From Rathayibacter iranicus NCPPB 2253 = VKM Ac-1602 (GTDB lineage Bacteria > Actinomycetota > Actinomycetes > Actinomycetales > Microbacteriaceae), in assembly GCF_003149025.1 (NCBI RefSeq), contig NZ_QGDV01000001.1, forward strand, positions 62,001 through 126,000: 64,000 bases of DNA, in the 5' to 3' direction. The translations under genes were made by a program, and so were the position numbers. The notes under the pieces are model-generated. The model made no database searches, was not told where the DNA came from, and saw only the letters and a list, made by a program, of their open reading frames with translations. Position 1 is the first letter of the stretch. Each line of letters starts with the position of its first letter. Positions 16,501 through 24,427 of the stretch are shown here, piece after piece.

Positions 16501-17202
16501 CTATCGGCGCAGCTCTGTGACGATTTCTGACACGACGGCGGCGATGCCGCGCAGCTCAGCGGGCTGGATCGTGCCGAGTGACCGGGCCGCAACGCGCTCG
16601 ATACGGAGGTTGAGCATCGCACTGTCAAATTCGAGTCGCGCCTCCACTGCCTCAACCAGCTCCGGGTCGTCACGAAGGAAGTAGACGGGGTCGACATCGA
16701 GTGCTTGTGCCACGGCGAAGAGCACATCGACGCGCGGCGCAGAGGGGAGCCGCCCGGCAATGAGCAGGCCCCACTCTTGACGATCAATCGAGGCCTCACT
16801 CTGGAGGAGGGCCTCGGGGACCTTGGTGTGGGAGGTCGTGACGTCGAGGCCTCGTGAACTGAACACGAGTGAGAGACGACGAGCCACCTCGTCGGGATGC
16901 AGAGAACTGAACTCCTCGGCGGGAATGGAATTGCCGTCCGGAACGTAGTTGCCCATCTCCTTGAAGACCACTCGACCGCGAAGCTGCTTCACGAGGGCGT
17001 CCAAATCAGCATTTGTGGCGTGCACAAGAGCAAGAAGAACAGGGACGGGCATGTCCCGTTCGCCCTTGATGTAACGAAGCACGGTCCGATAAGGGAGGCC
17101 AGCTCTTTCAGCCGCGGCCTTCACGGTGGAACCGGTGTTCAAGATAGCGCTCTTGACGGCCTCGCCGATCACGGCGTTGACGTTCGTCAATTCCACGTCC
17201 AC
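16501..17202 (-). CDS. XRE/Cro-type helix-turn-helix regulator
   Basis: 233 residues from GTG 17202. The N-terminal HTH is seen in STVKAAAERAGLPYRTVLRY followed by IKGERDMPVPVLLALV. A second region, residues 110-180, looks like another HTH-like fold of the same family (LQSEASIDRQEWGLLIAGRL, then VDVLFAVAQALDVDPVYFL). The tail is helical (LRGIAAVVSEIVTEL). The transcript may be leaderless, since TAGAAT lies 6 bases before the start. It heads the XRE-ImmA/IrrE-membrane protein operon and is divergent from two small genes across a palindromic operator, which it is the obvious candidate to bind. Confidence 0.78.
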   Translation of the reverse strand: MDVELTNVNAVIGEAVKSAILNTGSTVKAAAERAGLPYRTVLRYIKGERDMPVPVLLALVHATNADLDALVKQLRGRVVFKEMGNYVPDGNSIPAEEFSSLHPDEVARRLSLVFSSRGLDVTTSHTKVPEALLQSEASIDRQEWGLLIAGRLPSAPRVDVLFAVAQALDVDPVYFLRDDPELVEAVEARLEFDSAMLNLRIERVAARSLGTIQPAELRGIAAVVSEIVTELRR

Positions 17203-17208
17203 ATGACG

Positions 17209-17214
17209 ATTCTA
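17209..17214 (-). promoter_or_regulatory. -10 element of the XRE gene, leaderless start
   Basis: The minus strand reads TAGAAT, six bases before the GTG start, with no purine-rich ribosome site between them. This is the spacing of leaderless actinobacterial transcripts. Confidence 0.5.
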
Positions 17215-17256
17215 GGTCGGCGTCGGTCACCTGCCACCAGCGTAGACATCCAGTGT

Positions 17257-17289
17257 CCCGTATGGGCACTCGTTGAGTGTCCATACGGG
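17257..17289. promoter_or_regulatory. palindromic operator in the divergent promoter region
   Basis: Arms cccgtatgggcac (17257-17269) and gtgtccatacggg (17277-17289) are inverted copies with one mismatch, separated by 7 bases. The site sits 55 bases from the XRE start and 48 bases before the divergent small gene, so it could control both. The likely ligand is the XRE protein; inference. Confidence 0.65.
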
Positions 17290-17336
17290 CATTACCTGGT
17301 TGGATTACCGGTGTCACAACGAGGGGAACCGGCCAC

Positions 17337-17621
17337 ATGAAACACACGAGGCAGCGCACCGGCGTCCAGCTCTCCGGTGCTCTCCCCGGCGTGGAAATGC
17401 CTCTACTCACGTCGGCGGTGCCTCTGTCAATCGCGGAGCAGTCGATGCTCACGTCCTGGCGGGACCCGCCCGCTTGGGACCCGCAATCTGAGTATGAGTT
17501 CGAGCGTTCCGGCTATGGCTGGCTTCTCATCGCGGTCGGCGGCCGCGGCATCCGCGTATGTGTTGAGCCGACTTCGAAGCCGCTGCCCACCGATCCCGTG
17601 ACGATGGACGTTTGGCTATGA
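17337..17621 (+). CDS. hypothetical protein, first of two small genes facing the XRE operon
   Basis: 94 residues starting MKHTRQRTGVQLSGALPG, with gaggggaa 10-14 bases upstream as ribosome site. No signal peptide or membrane segment. The middle is acidic/aromatic (WRDPPAWDPQSEYEFERSG) followed by YGWLLIAVGGRGIRVCVEP. No family is recognised. Its stop overlaps the next start (ATGA), so the two are coupled. The palindromic operator 48 bases upstream indicates control by the adjacent XRE regulator. Confidence 0.6.
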   Translation: MKHTRQRTGVQLSGALPGVEMPLLTSAVPLSIAEQSMLTSWRDPPAWDPQSEYEFERSGYGWLLIAVGGRGIRVCVEPTSKPLPTDPVTMDVWL

Positions 17622-17812
17622 AGGCCCTCGTCGCCATAGGTGCAAGCTGCCTGACAATCGGCTTCGCCGGAGCCGCGATCATCGCGGCGATCCGCGCCCG
17701 CCGCCAGAACGCGATAGACAGCGAATGGTCCCTGTTCGCCCGCTGCTGGGCGGGCGTGGCCGGTGCCGCAGGATTTGTCGCGTGGGTTCAGTGGGAACGG
17801 ATACTCGAGTGA
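17618..17812 (+). CDS. small membrane protein, second of the pair
   Basis: 64 residues with two hydrophobic helices (LVAIGASCLTIGFAGAAIIA and ARCWAGVAGAAGFVAWVQW) joined by a basic/acidic loop (RARRQNAIDSEWS). Start overlaps the previous stop as ATGA. No homologue recognised. The size and topology would fit a small membrane effector or immunity peptide, but there is no direct evidence. Confidence 0.55.
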   Translation: MKALVAIGASCLTIGFAGAAIIAAIRARRQNAIDSEWSLFARCWAGVAGAAGFVAWVQWERILE

Positions 17813-17828
17813 CCTGCCTACGTCCGCG

Positions 17829-18084
17829 GTTACCTTCGATGTCGTTGAGGACCGCTGCCGGTGATGTTGTCGGGTGGCCGTATGGCGTCCCGAATGGACG
17901 GATCACCTCGGATGCGCCGTCGACGACTGTCTCGATCGGGAAGGGATGGATACTGAGTGGCACGTGGTCGGTCGATGATGCCGACGCGATGACCTTTCAC
18001 TTCACCGCTCATGATGGTGGCCAACCCCACTCCGAGGATGGGGAGCGGCCCGGCTCCTTGATCGGGCGCCTCGCCTACCAGTAG
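17829..18084 (+). pseudogene. decayed copy of the secreted protein at 12762-13229
   Basis: It begins VTFDVVEDRCR then stops, and a shifted frame continues GVPNGRITSDAPSTTVSIGK, then GWILSGTWSVDDADAMTFHF and TAHDGG. This parallels VTFDVGGG...DGTITSDALPTSIPVGKG and AAGIWSVDDTNTVTFRFTV of the intact protein. The signal peptide and the cysteine-containing C-terminus are missing. The copies lie in the same orientation 4.7 kb apart, bracketing the hydrolase and the XRE cassette. The rest of 17813-18310 holds nothing else recognisable apart from a likely promoter for the next gene. Confidence 0.7.
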
Positions 18085-18310
18085 GCGTCGGAGGGAGTCG
18101 TGCTGGGGCGCTCCGTCCGAGTCTTCCTGGAGTGATCCGCGTTCTGGTCGGAACGCCGCGACTGTAGCGCTCGCCACGGCAGGGCTGCCGTGCGGAGGCG
18201 TCACTGCCCGCCGCGGTGGTCGCGCGGCGGAGTATCGCGACTCCCCCCATCCGAGGGCTGACCGGGTCAAATGGCCCGGTCCGCTCGTTGCGGTCAGTAG
18301 GGTGCGGCCT

Positions 18311-19267
18311 ATGCGAACTCTGTATCCCGAGATCGAACCGTACGACTCCGGCATGCTCGATGTCGGTGATGGCCATCAGCTCTACTGGGAGGCGTCGGGC
18401 AATCCCGAGGGTAAGCCCGTCGTCTTCCTGCACGGCGGGCCAGGGGGCGGAACGACACCCGCCCATCGCCGACTGTTCGACCCCGAGAAGTACCGCATCG
18501 TGCTCTTCGACCAGCGGATGTGCGGCCGCTCCACTCCGCACGCCAGCGAACCTGACGCCGATCTCGCTACCAACACGACGTGGTATCTCGTCGCCGACAT
18601 CGAGCGACTCCGCGAGCACCTCGGCGTCGAGTCCTGGCTCGTCTTCGGCGGCTCCTGGGGCTCGACCCTCGCGCTGGCCTATAGCGAGACGCATCCGGAG
18701 CGGGTCACCGAGATCATCCTGCGCGGCGTCTTCACCCTTCGCCGCGCCGAACTCGAGTGGTTTTACGAGGGCGGCGCCGCCGCGATCTACCCGGACCTGT
18801 GGGAGCAGTTCACCGCCGTCATCCCGGCGACCGAGCGCGGCAGCCTGATCGAGTCCTACTATCGCCTCTTGCACGACCCGAACCCCGCCGTGCATGGCCC
18901 AGCGGGCGTCGCCTGGACCACGTGGGAGGCCTCGACGATCACGCTCCTGCAGAAGCCGGAGCTGGTCTCGACCTGGTCCGACCCCGACTTCGCGCTGGCC
19001 TTCGCGCGGATCGAGAACCACTTCTTCGTCCACAAAGGCTGGTTCGAGGAGGGTCAGCTGATCCGTGATGCAGGCGTCCTACGCCACATTCCCGCCGTGA
19101 TCGTCCAGGGTCGTTACGACATGTGTACCCCCGCGTTCACGGCGTGGGACCTGCACGTCGCCTGGCCCGAAGCCGACTTCCGGATGATCCCGGATGCTGG
19201 GCACGCGTTCGACGAGCCGGGCATCCTCGACGCGCTGATCGAGGCAACCGACCATTTCGCGCCCTGA
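18311..19267 (+). CDS. pip: proline iminopeptidase
   Basis: 318 residues; releases N-terminal proline from peptides. It follows the S33 family closely: YPEIEPYDSGMLDVGDGHQL, LYWEASGNPEGKPVVFLHGG, PGGGTTPAHRRLFDP, DQRMCGRST, nucleophile GGSWGSTLALAY, acid in QGRYDMCTP and His in DAGHAFDEPG. The ATG at 18311 is used; a GTG three codons earlier is less likely. Cytoplasmic, no signal. One change from the commonest form is DQRMCGRS where DQRGCGRS is usual. Confidence 0.93.
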   Translation: MRTLYPEIEPYDSGMLDVGDGHQLYWEASGNPEGKPVVFLHGGPGGGTTPAHRRLFDPEKYRIVLFDQRMCGRSTPHASEPDADLATNTTWYLVADIERLREHLGVESWLVFGGSWGSTLALAYSETHPERVTEIILRGVFTLRRAELEWFYEGGAAAIYPDLWEQFTAVIPATERGSLIESYYRLLHDPNPAVHGPAGVAWTTWEASTITLLQKPELVSTWSDPDFALAFARIENHFFVHKGWFEEGQLIRDAGVLRHIPAVIVQGRYDMCTPAFTAWDLHVAWPEADFRMIPDAGHAFDEPGILDALIEATDHFAP

Positions 19268-19325
19268 GCGGTTCGTCCGGCGCCTGCCGCAGCATGTGAA
19301 GGAGCGGCGGACATAGCCTGAGCAG

Positions 19326-19760
19326 ATGCGTGTCGACGATTCCTCCGCGATGGAGGGCTGGCCCACGGGCCGTCTGCTCTCGACCGCGTCCCGGATGGTC
19401 GAGCACGCCCGCCACGGCGCCCTTGCCGAGATCGGGCTGACGCATGCCGGCCTGATCGTCCTGCACCTCCTTCACGCGGGGCCGGTCGCGCAGAAACAGC
19501 TGGCTGCGGCCGCTCATGTCGAGGTGCAGACCATGTCGCGCACTCTCGAGCGTCTCGAGCGCGAAGGCCACGTCACACGCACCACCGACCCCGCTGATCG
19601 CCGCCGTCAGCTCGTGTCGCTGACTTCGGCGGGACGTGCCGCCTGGCGTCGCGCTCACCGGCTCGAGGTGGATCTGTTCCCGGGTTCCCGCGAGGACGGG
19701 CCGCTTCGGGAGGCGCTACTCGAGATCATCCGCTCGGCGCGCGTCGCGCGCTGGGGCTAG
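19326..19760 (+). CDS. MarR-family transcriptional regulator
   Basis: 144 residues with the winged-helix order of MarR: helix LSTASRMVEHARHGALAEIG, HTH AQKQLAAAAHVEVQTMSRTL, wing RTTDPADRRRQLVSLTSAGR. The DxRxR wing signature (DPADRRRQL) is intact. The gene follows pip by 58 bases on the same strand. It may regulate itself or the neighbouring peptidases, but no operator palindrome is obvious upstream. Confidence 0.85.
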   Translation: MRVDDSSAMEGWPTGRLLSTASRMVEHARHGALAEIGLTHAGLIVLHLLHAGPVAQKQLAAAAHVEVQTMSRTLERLEREGHVTRTTDPADRRRQLVSLTSAGRAAWRRAHRLEVDLFPGSREDGPLREALLEIIRSARVARWG

Positions 19761-19807
19761 CCGCAAGCCTGCGCGCGGTCGACGCGCCGCGCGCTATTTT
19801 CGACGGC

Positions 19808-20686
19808 ATGACCTTCAACGACGACTCCCAGCTCAGCGGCGGCAAGGTCCGTCGCCGTGGCCGAACGACCGGGATCGCGGTCGGCGGAGGCGCGGTTGGC
19901 ATCGTGGTCCTCGCTCTGCTCTCGCAGCTGCTCGGCGTCGATCTCTCAACCCTCGGCGGCCTCGTGGGCGACTCTTCTCCGCAGCAGATCACGAGCACGG
20001 CCGTCGCTTGCGACAGCGGCGCCGACGCGAACTCCGACGTCGACTGTCGCCTCGAAGGTGCCGCGGAGTCGCTCGACCGCTACTGGGGAACCGCGACGCA
20101 GACCCTCGGAGTCGCCTACCGAACTCCCGCGGGCGTCGACCTCTTCGACGGCCAAACCACCACGGGCTGCGGAGGCGCGACCGCAGCGGTCGGTCCGTTC
20201 TACTGCCCGCCGGACCAGACCATCTACCTCGACACCGCATTCTTCGACGAGCTGCGCACCCGCTTCGACACCTCGGGCGGATCGCTCGCGCAGATGTACA
20301 TCCTGGCTCATGAGTGGGGGCACCACATCCAGAACCTGACCGGAGCGATGGAGTCGGCTGACCGCTTCGGCACGGGTCCCGAGTCGGATTCGGTGCGGCT
20401 CGAACTGCAGGCGGACTGCTACGCGGGGGCCTGGGTCGGCGACGCTTCCACTGTGCCGGACGAGACGGGCACGCCCTACCTCCGCCCGGTGACGGCGCAG
20501 GAGTACCAGGATGCCCTGGGTGCTGCGGCCTCGGTCGGCGACGACCGCATCCAGGAGCAGGCGACCGGCACGGTCGATCCGGAGGGGTGGACGCACGGCT
20601 CAGCGGAGCAGCGTCAGCGCTGGTTCCAGGCGGGCTTCGAGGGCGACGCGACGCGCTGCGACACTTTCTCCGCCGCCCAACTCTGA
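19808..20686 (+). CDS. YpfJ-type neutral zinc metallopeptidase
   Basis: 292 residues with one N-terminal membrane helix (TTGIAVGGGAVGIVVLALLS) after a short basic segment, so the enzyme is a membrane-anchored extracytoplasmic protein. The peptidase domain of the YpfJ/COG2321 family is seen in YRTPAGVDLFDG, GGATAAVGPFYCPPDQTIYL, FDELRTRF, the zinc motif HEWGHHIQN and the third ligand region LELQADCYAGAWVGD. The end (GTPYLRP ... DTFSAAQL) is typical. Substrate unknown. Followed by a cluster of direct and inverted repeats. Confidence 0.85.
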   Translation: MTFNDDSQLSGGKVRRRGRTTGIAVGGGAVGIVVLALLSQLLGVDLSTLGGLVGDSSPQQITSTAVACDSGADANSDVDCRLEGAAESLDRYWGTATQTLGVAYRTPAGVDLFDGQTTTGCGGATAAVGPFYCPPDQTIYLDTAFFDELRTRFDTSGGSLAQMYILAHEWGHHIQNLTGAMESADRFGTGPESDSVRLELQADCYAGAWVGDASTVPDETGTPYLRPVTAQEYQDALGAAASVGDDRIQEQATGTVDPEGWTHGSAEQRQRWFQAGFEGDATRCDTFSAAQL

Positions 20687-20730
20687 CCCTGGGACCCTCC
20701 GCCGCTCTGCGGACCCCCTCCGTACGATCT

Positions 20731-20887
20731 GCAGGAACGTATGCGATGTGCAGGGCTTCAGCCGAGAAGAGCGCTCTCCGCCATATGGGACAAGCGGATG
20801 GAGGTGGAACCCCTGCACATCGCACAGGTTCCTGCACATCGCACAGGTTCCTGCACATCGCACGGACTCCTGCACTTCGTACGGATC
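20731..20887. repeat. cluster of 19-bp direct repeats with an inverted copy
   Basis: Four tandem units occupy 20812-20887: cctgcacatcgcacaggtt twice exactly, then one with three end changes, and a more diverged fourth. An inverted copy (aggaacgtatgcgatgtgca) lies at 20732-20751, so the RNA could form a long hairpin. The stretch sits between convergent genes ending at 20686 and 20899 and may act as a bidirectional terminator, but the tandem structure needs another explanation. Confidence 0.85.
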
Positions 20888-20898
20888 CCCGCGAGCCC

Positions 20899-21258
20899 TC
20901 ACGACACCGAGTCGGCCGGCTCCTCCATGTACCACTCCGTGAACGAGCGCGCTCGCCCGTCCGCCGCGAAGCGGATCACCCACAGGTTCAGATACGTGCG
21001 GTCGCCCGGATACACCGTGCGGGCCTGAACGACCGCCGTCTCCTCCGTCAGCGCGACCAGCCCCCACGCGAACGTCGGATCGCCCGGCTCGTCCTCGGCG
21101 AGCCACCACGCCACGATGGCATCGCGCGGAGTGATCGCGTCGCGGTAGGGCGCCTCGAAGTACTCGGCGTCCTCGGTGAATAGCGCTGCGATATCGTCTG
21201 CGTCGTCGGTGGCCCAGGCCTTCTCGTAGGCGGCGATCCAGCTCTCGATGTCGATCAT
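20899..21258 (-). CDS. SnoaL-like / NTF2-fold protein
   Basis: 119 residues beginning MIDIESWIAAYEKAWATDDA, the usual start of NTF2-like polyketide-cyclase-fold proteins. DIAALFTEDAEYFEAPYRDA, then ITPRDAIVAWW and YLNLWVIRFAADGRARSFTE complete the fold, ending EWYMEEP. These are small ligand-binding or cyclase proteins; no specific substrate can be assigned. The first in-frame ATG that begins the fold is used as start. Confidence 0.8.
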   Translation of the reverse strand: MIDIESWIAAYEKAWATDDADDIAALFTEDAEYFEAPYRDAITPRDAIVAWWLAEDEPGDPTFAWGLVALTEETAVVQARTVYPGDRTYLNLWVIRFAADGRARSFTEWYMEEPADSVS

Positions 21259-21375
21259 CCCTCCATCCTCGTCCTGACCGACGCGCGCGGGAAGGTGAGG
21301 AGCTGCGGACTCCGACAGACGCTCCCTCACCCGCTCGCCGGACCTGACGTCGTGCGGCCGCGTGTACGGAGCGGT

Positions 21376-22746
21376 TCAGCCCGCGAAGGCGCCGCGGTAG
21401 GCGCGGGCGGGATGCGTCGCGGGCAGCTCGTCCGTGCCGAAGAGCTTGCGGCGCAACGTCCCCTCCGTATATTCCGTCTGCGCGAGACCCCGCTCCTGCA
21501 GCACCGGCATCACCCGGTCGACGAACTCCTCGTAGCTGCCGGGCAGGACCCAGTTGACGACGTTGATCCCGTCGATGCCCGCGTCCCGCCACTCGGCGAG
21601 GTGGTCGGCGATCTGTTCGGGAGTGCCGACGACACGGCCCCGCAACTTCGCCGAGAGGCGCGCCAGGTCGCGGACGGTCGGCTCCCGGTCCGGCGACGCA
21701 TCGCGGATCCACTGCAGGTGGCTCTGCCCGGCGTACGTCGTGATCGCAGAGAGTGGCAGGTCCGGGTTGAGTTTGTCACCGGTCGTTGGATCGAAGCCGA
21801 GGTTCGAGTGCACCAGGAAGGCGTCGGAGGAGAGGTACTCGTCGATCTCGCGCTCGGCCCGGCGCGCCTCCTCCTCCGTGTCGCCGATGATGAAGGAGAG
21901 CCCGAGGGAGAAGGCGGGAGCGCCGTGCTCGCGCCCCGCCTCGGTGGCCAGGCGGCGGGTGTCCTCGATCAGCTCGCGCGTCTTCCCGGGTGACCCCGAG
22001 AACACGAACTGCGCCTCCGCGTTGCGCGCCGCGAAGCGTCGGCCGGCGGGGGAGGAGCCGGCCTGGAACAGGACCGGGGTGCGCTGCGGCGACGGCGCGC
22101 TCAGGTGCGGCCCCTGCACGCGGTAGCGCTTCCCCACGTGGTCGATGCGGTGGATGCGCGCGGGATCGGCGAAGGATCCGCTCTTGTCGCGCAGCAGTGC
22201 TCCGTCGTCCCACGATCCCTCCCAGAGCTTGTAGACCACGTCGAGGTACTCCTGCGCCCACGCGTAGCGCTCGTCATGCTCCTCAAGGCGGTCGTAGCCG
22301 AAGTTGCGGGCGGCGCCGTCGAGAGCGCTGGTGACGATGTTCCAGCCGATGCGCCCCTTCGAGAGGTGATCGAGCGTCGAGACCTTCCGGGCGAAGTCGA
22401 ACGGATGCGACTGGAGCACCGAACTCGTGAACGCGAAGCCCAGGTGCTCGGTGCTGACCGCGAGCGCCGAGAGCAGCACCGACGGATCGTTGCTCGGCAG
22501 CTGGAGTCCCTCCCGCGCGTTGACCTCCCAGTCGCCATCCGCCGGCCCGTACAGACCTGCGACATCCGCGAAGAACATGGCGTCAAACCGGCCGCGCTCG
22601 AGCGTTCGAGCGAGGTCGATCCACAGCTGCGCGTCGTCGAATTCGTGCTGACGCGCGTCGGGGTGTCGCCACAGCCCGTGCTGGATGTGCGAGGCGGTGT
22701 TCATGACGAAGGCGAAGAAGCGCAGCGGGCGGGGCTCGGTACTCAC
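21376..22746 (-). CDS. NtaA/SnaA/DszA-type flavin-dependent monooxygenase
   Basis: 456 residues from GTG 22746 (VSTEPRPLRFFAFVMNTASH). It follows the NtaA/DszA branch of luciferase-like FMN monooxygenases: IQHGLWRHPDARQHEF, RGRFDAMFFADVAGLYGP, NDPSVLLSALAVSTEHLGFA, TSSVLQSHPFDFARKVSTLD, KGRIGWNIVTSA, YDRLEEHDERYAWAQEYLDV and RTPVLFQAGSSPAGRRFAAR. Members oxidise sulfur- or nitrogen-containing compounds such as nitrilotriacetate or dibenzothiophene sulfone with FMNH2 from a partner reductase. No reductase is adjacent and the substrate is unknown. Confidence 0.88.
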   Translation of the reverse strand: MSTEPRPLRFFAFVMNTASHIQHGLWRHPDARQHEFDDAQLWIDLARTLERGRFDAMFFADVAGLYGPADGDWEVNAREGLQLPSNDPSVLLSALAVSTEHLGFAFTSSVLQSHPFDFARKVSTLDHLSKGRIGWNIVTSALDGAARNFGYDRLEEHDERYAWAQEYLDVVYKLWEGSWDDGALLRDKSGSFADPARIHRIDHVGKRYRVQGPHLSAPSPQRTPVLFQAGSSPAGRRFAARNAEAQFVFSGSPGKTRELIEDTRRLATEAGREHGAPAFSLGLSFIIGDTEEEARRAEREIDEYLSSDAFLVHSNLGFDPTTGDKLNPDLPLSAITTYAGQSHLQWIRDASPDREPTVRDLARLSAKLRGRVVGTPEQIADHLAEWRDAGIDGINVVNWVLPGSYEEFVDRVMPVLQERGLAQTEYTEGTLRRKLFGTDELPATHPARAYRGAFAG

Positions 22747-22810
22747 GCCTCCAGCGTAGGGCGGGCACTCCCACCCGTCTCGGACGTGGGCGCGCGTAGG
22801 GTGTCCGACT

Positions 22811-23545
22811 GTGGACTCCAGCCCCTCCAACCCTTCCAACCCCGTGACCGCCGTTCCGCCCCTGACGGACGACGTCGCGCAGGCCCTGGACGCCACCACC
22901 GTTGCCGAGATCCGGGCCCTTCGGGACGACTTCGCGCGGTTCATGCTCCAGTACAAGTTCGGCATGGACGAGATCGTCACCAAGGTGTCGATCCTGCAGG
23001 AGGAGTTCCGCGAGCTGCAGGAGTACAACCCGATCGAGCATGTGACGAGCCGCCTGAAGTCGGCCGACAGCCTCATCAGGAAGATCGAGCGCAAGGGCTG
23101 CGCGACCACGTTCGACGGGATCGCCGGCGCGATTACCGATATCGCGGGCGTCCGGATCACCTGCAGCTTCGTCTCGGACGTCTACCGGGTCTTCGACCTG
23201 CTCACGTCGCAGTCCGACGTCACCGTGCTCGAGGTGAAGGACTACATCGCCCGGCCGAAGGAGAACGGCTATAAGAGTCTGCACGCGATCGTCGAGGTGC
23301 CAGTGTTCCTCTCGGGCGGATCGGTGGACGTCCGCGTCGAGGTGCAATTCCGCACCATTGCGATGGACTTCTGGGCGAGCCTGGAGCACAAGATCTACTA
23401 CAAGTACGAGTGCCAGGTGCCGCAGGAGCTACTCGACGGCCTCGCCGATGCGGCCCGTACCGCGGCCATGCTCGACGCCGACATGGAGCGGCTGCACCGC
23501 CAGGTGCGCGGCGCGCTTCCTGGGGCGCGCACGTACGACGTGTGA
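22811..23545 (+). CDS. small alarmone synthetase (RelQ/YjbM-type (p)ppGpp synthetase)
   Basis: 244 residues from GTG 22811. Single-domain RelA/SpoT synthetase: EEFRELQEYNPIEHVTSRLK, then SADSLIRKIERKG, DIAGVRITCSFVSDVYRVFD, YIARPKENGYKSLHAIVEVP (G-loop) and VEVQFRTIAMDFWASLEHKI with YYKY. There is no HD hydrolase, TGS or ACT domain, so it makes (p)ppGpp without ribosome control. A coiled-coil-like stretch (residues 30-60) and a C-terminal helix should support oligomerisation. The start is 64 bases from the divergent monooxygenase. Confidence 0.92.
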   Translation: MDSSPSNPSNPVTAVPPLTDDVAQALDATTVAEIRALRDDFARFMLQYKFGMDEIVTKVSILQEEFRELQEYNPIEHVTSRLKSADSLIRKIERKGCATTFDGIAGAITDIAGVRITCSFVSDVYRVFDLLTSQSDVTVLEVKDYIARPKENGYKSLHAIVEVPVFLSGGSVDVRVEVQFRTIAMDFWASLEHKIYYKYECQVPQELLDGLADAARTAAMLDADMERLHRQVRGALPGARTYDV

Positions 23546-23771
23546 TGCGGGCGTCTCCTGTCGCGACATCGGCGGCAGGAGCACCGCGGAGCCGTGCATC
23601 GTCGCGTGCGACACGATCGCGTCCCGAGCCGCTCTGTGACCATTGCGAGCCGTCCGTCGACGCCAGGACGCACGCGCGATGCTCCAGCGTGTGGGCGATC
23701 CGCGGATTCAGCATGGCGGCCTAGCGCGTGCCGCTCGTCAGCCAGAGTCGGAAGACGCCGACGGGCACGAA

Positions 23772-23807
23772 GAAACCCCCGCCATGTAGAAGCTAGGCGA
23801 GGGTTTC
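23772..23807 (-). terminator. terminator after tRNA-Phe
   Basis: Arms gaaacccccgcc (23772-23783) and ggcgagggtttc (23796-23807) pair with one mismatch immediately beyond the 3' end of tRNA-Phe, reading on the minus strand. Confidence 0.65.
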
Positions 23808-23809
23808 CG

Positions 23810-23882
23810 TGGCTCCGACGGGCGTCGATCCCGTGACCTCACGATTTTCAGTCGTGCGCTCTACCAACTGAGCTACAGAGCC
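23810..23882 (-). tRNA. tRNA-Phe (GAA)
   Basis: Minus-strand cloverleaf of 73 bases: acceptor GGCTCTG, D-arm AGCTCAGTTGGTAGAGC, anticodon loop CTGAAAA with anticodon GAA, T-arm GGGATCGACGCCC region, discriminator A. No CCA is encoded. Confidence 0.95.
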
Positions 23883-23918
23883 ATTGCGACGCAACGTCGC
23901 CGGAGAGGTGATCTCCTG

Positions 23919-23949
23919 AAAAAGGCCCTTCCTCTCGGAAGGGCCCTTC
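23919..23949 (-). terminator. terminator between tRNA-Asp and tRNA-Phe
   Basis: On the minus strand ggaagggcc and ggcccttcc (37-45 and 24-32 of 239xx) form a stem followed by TTTTT, a standard intrinsic terminator. Confidence 0.75.
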
Positions 23950-23951
23950 TG

Positions 23952-24025
23952 CGACCCTGACGGGACTTGAACCCGCGACCTCCGCCGTGACAGGGCGGCA
24001 CGCTAACCAGCTGCGCTACAGGGCC
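23952..24025 (-). tRNA. tRNA-Asp (GTC)
   Basis: Minus-strand cloverleaf of 74 bases: acceptor GGCCCTG, D-arm AGCGCAGCTGGTTAGCGT, anticodon stem CCGCC/GGCGG with loop CTGTCAC and anticodon GTC, T-loop GGTTCAAGTCC, discriminator G. Confidence 0.95.
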
Positions 24026-24117
24026 TCGTTGCGAAGACAAGCATACTGCCTTCAAGGCTGTTCGATTTTCACGCTCTGACTCTCACGAACCAGTGCACTT
24101 GCCGATAGACCCGTCCG

Positions 24118-24190
24118 TGACCCCAACGGGATTCGAACCCGTGCTGCCGCCGTGAAAGGGCGGTGTCCTAGGCCACTAAACGATGGGGCC
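24118..24190 (-). tRNA. tRNA-Glu (TTC)
   Basis: Minus-strand cloverleaf of 73 bases: acceptor GGCCCCA, anticodon stem CCGCC/GGCGG with loop CTTTCAC and anticodon TTC, T-loop GGTTCGAATCC, discriminator A. With Asp and Phe it forms the Glu-Asp-Phe tRNA cluster common in Actinobacteria. Confidence 0.95.
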
Positions 24191-24427
24191 GGGAGGTGGA
24201 TGAAACGACGCGTGACCGATCATCCCATGGCTACCGACACAGAAGCATAGATGACTCGGCGGCGGATGCAAAATCGAACGATTTCCGGGGCGCGTGCACC
24301 TCATCCGGGGTTGACCCCGGTCTAGGAGATTGGCAGGGGCGCGGTTATGGTGGGGCGGAATCGCTCTTCACCTGCGCGTCGGCGCCGCACCGCCGTGGGA
24401 GGAGGCTCCACCAATCCCTGAGGTCCT

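Noticed and set aside
20812-20887. CRISPR array
   Set aside because: Units of 19 bp follow each other without spacers and no cas gene is present.
21376-22746. The luciferase-like monooxygenase as the sulfoxide-forming enzyme of the lantibiotic (GarO-like)
   Set aside because: It belongs to the NtaA/DszA branch and lies 20 kb from the cluster, so no link can be supported.
23772-23807. Hairpin near tRNA-Phe as an attachment site
   Set aside because: It has the position and form of a terminator and there is no integrase or repeated tRNA end nearby.
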